Assembly: GCA_012510755.1 (NCBI GenBank)
Contig: JAAZHL010000035.1
Location: forward strand, 1 to 9,942
DNA length: 9,942 nt
From: Leucobacter sp.
GTDB taxonomy: Bacteria; Actinomycetota; Actinomycetes; Actinomycetales; Microbacteriaceae
Reading direction: 5' to 3'
Position numbers and translations under genes: made by a program. The notes beneath the pieces were generated by a model. That model was not told where the DNA came from and ran no database searches. It saw only the letters and a list, made by a program, of their open reading frames with translations. Shown one piece after another: positions 7,669 through 9,942 of the stretch; positions within the stretch are counted from its first letter, which is position 1; each line of letters opens with the position of its first letter.

Positions 7669-7833
7669 TTAGGCTGAACCTTCTTGGTCACTGCGTTGCA
7701 GCTCGGTCAGCAACTCTTCGGCCACCTGGTCATAGCTTGCTGCCCGCTGCGAAAGAGGCTGCGCTTCGATCACTTCGATGCGACCGAGAAGTCCGTCTTC
7801 ACCGTGTTCGGCCGCTTGGTGTGGCTGTTGCAT
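7669..7833 (-). CDS. Small hypothetical protein (54 aa) between the HAD gene and tlyA
   Basis: A 55-codon frame starts with ATG at 7833 and ends in TAA 2 bases before the tlyA GTG. The product begins MQQPHQAAEHGEDGLLGRIE and ends YDQVAEELLTELQRSDQEGSA. It is hydrophilic, acidic and Gln/Glu-rich, has no signal peptide or membrane segment, and its second half would form an amphipathic helix. The ATG has AGGG 7 bases upstream, and the same bases form TAGGGT, a -10-like box at leaderless spacing. Other actinobacteria (Streptomyces, from memory) carry a similarly short ORF at this exact place. That ORF has a helix with a (V/A)xxYxxVxxxLxxxL look, which ASYDQVAEELLTELQ resembles. Function is unknown. 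Position and close fit between two genes argue for a real gene, perhaps one that sets tlyA translation by coupling. Confidence 0.72.
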   Translation of the reverse strand: MQQPHQAAEHGEDGLLGRIEVIEAQPLSQRAASYDQVAEELLTELQRSDQEGSA

Positions 7834-7839
7834 GTGTTT

Positions 7840-7845
7840 ACCCTA
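7840..7845 (-). promoter_or_regulatory. TAGGGT: Shine-Dalgarno or leaderless -10 box of the 54-aa gene
   Basis: The minus strand reads TAGGGT, six bases, then the ATG at 7833. AGGG works as a Shine-Dalgarno at 7-base spacing. TAGGGT equally fits TANNNT with transcription starting on the ATG. The candidate -35 region (TGAGAT, overlapping the HAD stop) is poor, so the ribosome-binding reading is somewhat more likely. Confidence 0.4.
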
Positions 7846-7865
7846 TTGCAGACGGCTTAGAAATC

Positions 7866-8906
7866 TCACTGCCAGTGATCCTCGTAGAGTTGTTCAGGCA
7901 CTTTCAACGCATAGATCGCGAGCCCCGAGGCCCAGATTGCGGCGCAGCCGGCTCGCAACAGGTTGATCGCACTGTCACCATCGTCAAGAATCTCGACGAT
8001 ATGTCCGTTCATCCGTACTCGTGCGCTGCCCACCTGCGCGGTACCGTCTGCGCTCATCTTGGTTTCTGGGTACGGTTCGAAGAGCCCCTCAAGGTTGGGC
8101 ACGATGTAGTCTGGGCGCATATCGCTGCTTGCTGCGACGAGCTGTTTCGGGCGATCAACCCCGGTCAGCACGTGCAGCGACGCAATGCCCGCTGCACGAG
8201 CGCCTTTCATGTCGGTGTCGAGGCGGTCCCCCACCATCAACGCATTTCTCGTGCCAAACCGAGCAAAGGCTGCTTCGAAGATAGCGGGCTCGGGTTTGCC
8301 CGCGAATACTGGCAATCGGTGCACTGCTGTGTGCACCGCCGACACGAGTGTGCCATTGCCTGGGGCCAACCCACGTTCGAGTGGCAGCGTCCAGTCTGTG
8401 TTTGTCGCGATCCATGGCAATTCAGGTTCGCCAGGTCGCTCAGCAAGCGCGAACGACGCTTCAGCGAGGTGTTCCCACCCGACATGAGGCGCGAACCCTT
8501 GCACCACGGCGGCTGGGCGATCGCTTGCGTTACGTGTCACCGCGAAGCCGGCTTTAGTGAGCTCATCAACGAGCCCATCGCCCCCGACCACCAGCACCAG
8601 TGAACCTGGCGCAACCGTCTGTGAGAGCAACGCGACCGCGGCTTGGGGCGAGGTCACAATATCTTTCGCGTCAAGCGTCAGGCCGAAGCCGGCGAGCTGC
8701 GCAGCGACGGCGTGGTCGGTGCGTGACGCATTGTTCGTGAGGTAGCCGACACGCAGCTCGCTGGCAGCACGGTTCAGTTGGGTGACAGCGTGCGCAATCG
8801 GCTCGTTGCCGCGATAGACCACGCCATCAAGGTCAGCAAGTATCAGCTCTCTGCCCACTGCAGGTGCGTCAGACAGCGGAGTGCTGCGCCTACCGAATAA
8901 CCTCAT
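7866..8906 (-). CDS. HAD-IIA family phosphatase (NagD/4-nitrophenylphosphatase-like)
   Basis: A cytoplasmic HAD-superfamily hydrolase of 346 aa. It has motif I DLDGVVYRG (residues 25-33; nucleophile D25, acid D27), motif II LTNNAS (56-61), motif III K204 in FAGKPEP and motif IV VGDRLDTDMKGA (225-236). The C2-type cap between motifs II and III marks subclass IIA. Relatives dephosphorylate small phosphoesters such as p-nitrophenyl phosphate, 2-phosphoglycolate or glycerol phosphate; the substrate here cannot be read from sequence. Residues about 281-346 form a C-terminal extension beyond the HAD fold, with LLRAGCAAIWASGLAIYAL. The ATG at 8906 has AGGGG 4 bases upstream and overlaps the preceding gene by 17 bases. 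The frame stays open to 9140, but that stretch is a shadow of the repeat-coded tail of the upstream gene. The gene lies 32 bases before the 54-aa gene. Confidence 0.9.
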   Translation of the reverse strand: MRLFGRRSTPLSDAPAVGRELILADLDGVVYRGNEPIAHAVTQLNRAASELRVGYLTNNASRTDHAVAAQLAGFGLTLDAKDIVTSPQAAVALLSQTVAPGSLVLVVGGDGLVDELTKAGFAVTRNASDRPAAVVQGFAPHVGWEHLAEASFALAERPGEPELPWIATNTDWTLPLERGLAPGNGTLVSAVHTAVHRLPVFAGKPEPAIFEAAFARFGTRNALMVGDRLDTDMKGARAAGIASLHVLTGVDRPKQLVAASSDMRPDYIVPNLEGLFEPYPETKMSADGTAQVGSARVRMNGHIVEILDDGDSAINLLRAGCAAIWASGLAIYALKVPEQLYEDHWQ

Positions 8907-9942
8907 CGTTCCCCTCAGTGTGCTCGCCATCATCGTGCTCAACGTCATCGTGCTCAACGTCATCGTGCTCACCGTCGTCACGCAAATCTGCGGTGTGCTC
9001 GTAGACCTCATACACCTCAAGCTGGTCGTGACCGCCCAGGTGTTCGTTGATCGCTGCCTCGGCCGCCGCAGCCCGTTCGGCCCATTTCGCGCTCTCGGCA
9101 TCGCGGCCCAAATCTTCGAGCACGGTTGCATACGCGGCAAAGAGCTCGGGGCTCCAACTGAAGGCGCGGTTCGCGTTTAGTTCAGCAATCTCAAGCTCGA
9201 AGAGCGCCAGTTGTGTTTGGCCAAGATCGAGCCGGGCAGCAGACATGACGATTGCGAGTTGCACTCGCTGCTCAGTGTCGAGTTTGCTCAGATCTGCGGC
9301 GAGGCCCGTTTCGATGCCGCGTTCGGGGCGGCCGAGTGCTCGCTCGCACTCAACCATCAGTGCAAGGTGACCCTGCGAGCCTGTCAAGCGGCGATAGGTG
9401 CGCAGTTCACGCAGTGAAAGCGCAAAGTCATCCACGTGAAATGCGGTGATCGCAAGGGTCTCGCGTGCGACCGGAATGCGACCTGCACGCCTGCTTGCCG
9501 AAATAGCGTGTTGATGGGCAAGTTGGGGGTTGTCGTCGAGCACTTGCGCCACCATGGCCAGGTGTCGAGCGACTCGCTCGGCGGTCTCGGGTTGCAGCGT
9601 CTTCAGTTCGTTGCGTGCACTCGGGTGTAGATCTTGCTCGGTGATCTCGTCTGGCACCACCGGGTCATCGTGTTCGGCACGAACGGGACGTAGCTCATGC
9701 TGCAGGCGCTCGGCCTCGGTAAACTCGCGATCTCGGCCACCGCGATCGCTCCGACCGCCGCCGCGGGTGCCGCCCCGTCCAACGGGTTTGCGACCCTCGT
9801 GCTGCCTGTCACGACCGTACGGCCGATCGCCATCGCGACGAGGCCGATCACCATCACGCTGCGGCCTACGATCAAACGACCGCTCACCATCACGACGAGG
9901 CCGATCACCATCACGCTGCGGCCTACGATCAAACGACCGCTC
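8890..9942 (-). CDS. RGD/RGG-rich TPR-like protein, N-terminus missing (gene runs off the right edge)
   Basis: The frame is open from 9942 to the TAG at 8890-8892, giving 350 visible residues. The start is outside the window. Residues 1-73 are disordered and very basic, built from R-x-R-D-G-[DE]-R units and an RGG-like GRGGTRGGGRSDRGGRDR segment. Residues about 75-310 look all-helical and Ala/Leu/Glu-rich with TPR-like 'A....L..LG....A' spacing (ALFELEIAELNANRAF, YATVLEDLGRDAESAKWAERA). Residues 316-350 are acidic, with four DD[GV]EH units. Similar proteins occur next to this HAD gene in Microbacteriaceae and are annotated as TPR or, doubtfully, primosomal proteins. RGG/RDG tails often bind RNA, so an RNA- or ribosome-linked role is possible but unproven. 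A shorter start at the GTG at 9660 is unlikely because the upstream frame is continuously open and repeat-coded. Confidence 0.8.
   Translation of the reverse strand, partial: ERSFDRRPQRDGDRPRRDGERSFDRRPQRDGDRPRRDGDRPYGRDRQHEGRKPVGRGGTRGGGRSDRGGRDREFTEAERLQHELRPVRAEHDDPVVPDEITEQDLHPSARNELKTLQPETAERVARHLAMVAQVLDDNPQLAHQHAISASRRAGRIPVARETLAITAFHVDDFALSLRELRTYRRLTGSQGHLALMVECERALGRPERGIETGLAADLSKLDTEQRVQLAIVMSAARLDLGQTQLALFELEIAELNANRAFSWSPELFAAYATVLEDLGRDAESAKWAERAAAAEAAINEHLGGHDQLEVYEVYEHTADLRDDGEHDDVEHDDVEHDDGEHTEGNDEVIR
8920..8979 (-). repeat. Four 15-base in-frame repeats coding DD[GV]EH
   Basis: Four consecutive 15-base units code DDGEH, DDVEH, DDVEH, DDGEH near the end of the TPR-like protein. 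The middle units share CATCGTGCTCAACGT (plus strand) exactly; the outer ones differ by a few bases. The array ends 13 bases before the HAD start codon. Confidence 0.9.
9829..9942 (-). repeat. 57-base tandem repeat, two visible copies, coding ERSFDRRPQRDGDRPRRDG
   Basis: Copies at 9942-9886 and 9885-9829 are identical for 45 bases and differ at 2 of the last 12, both synonymous. Period 57 keeps the frame (19 residues). The array reaches the window edge and probably continues. A looser R-x-R-D-G-D-R unit persists after the second copy. Confidence 0.93.

Noticed and set aside
7737..8603. Plus-strand open frame of 288 codons opposite the HAD gene
   Set aside because: It lies antisense to a gene with complete HAD motifs, has no recognisable domain, is rich in Cys, Arg and His as antisense frames of G+C-rich genes are, and also overlaps the 54-aa gene.
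8920..8979. Short regular repeats considered as CRISPR-like
   Set aside because: The units are contiguous, 15 bases long, in frame within a gene, and have no spacers.
9603..9932. Minus-strand frame with hydrophobic repeats (MVIGL-type), looking like a membrane repeat protein
   Set aside because: It is a different reading frame of the same 57-base repeats. The frame continuous with the TPR-like protein is open to the window edge and gives a sensible Arg/Gly-rich protein.

Overview
The window is a densely packed stretch of chromosomal core genome from a moderately high-G+C actinobacterium. The most likely placement is Micrococcales, probably Microbacteriaceae. The grounds are the protein sequences and a gene order familiar from Actinomycetota: a TPR-like protein, a HAD-IIA phosphatase, a tiny ORF, tlyA, nadK and recN, then a short interval, pyrG and xerD. 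The family placement is inferred from recalled gene orders and was not checked by search. Every supported gene lies on the minus strand, so transcription runs from position 9942 towards position 1. No non-coding gap is longer than about 70 bases.

In transcription order, the right end (9942-8890) holds a 5'-truncated gene. Its product has an Arg/Gly/Asp-rich disordered N-terminal part, a helical TPR-like middle and an acidic His/Asp-rich tail, with in-frame DNA repeats coding both ends. A HAD-IIA phosphatase gene follows with a 17-base overlap, then a 54-codon gene, then tlyA (rRNA 2'-O-methyltransferase), nadK (NAD kinase) and recN (DNA repair). tlyA-nadK and nadK-recN each overlap by 4 bases (ATGA, GTGA), which points to one translationally coupled operon. 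After a 40-base gap comes an AI-2E-family membrane protein, preceded by what looks like a leaderless promoter. pyrG (CTP synthase) and xerD (chromosome dimer resolution recombinase) follow, only 10 bases apart. The left edge holds the first 50 codons of a TetR-family regulator.

The genes do not form one pathway. They are housekeeping functions (nucleotide and NADP supply, rRNA modification, DNA repair and segregation) linked by position and shared transcription. I found no mobile element, CRISPR array, RNA gene or clear defence system, and no convincing undescribed multi-gene system. The points most worth a second look are the repeat-built, charge-polarised protein at the right edge, the unlabelled 54-aa gene, two identically spaced leaderless-type starts, and the changed neighbourhood around pyrG and xerD.
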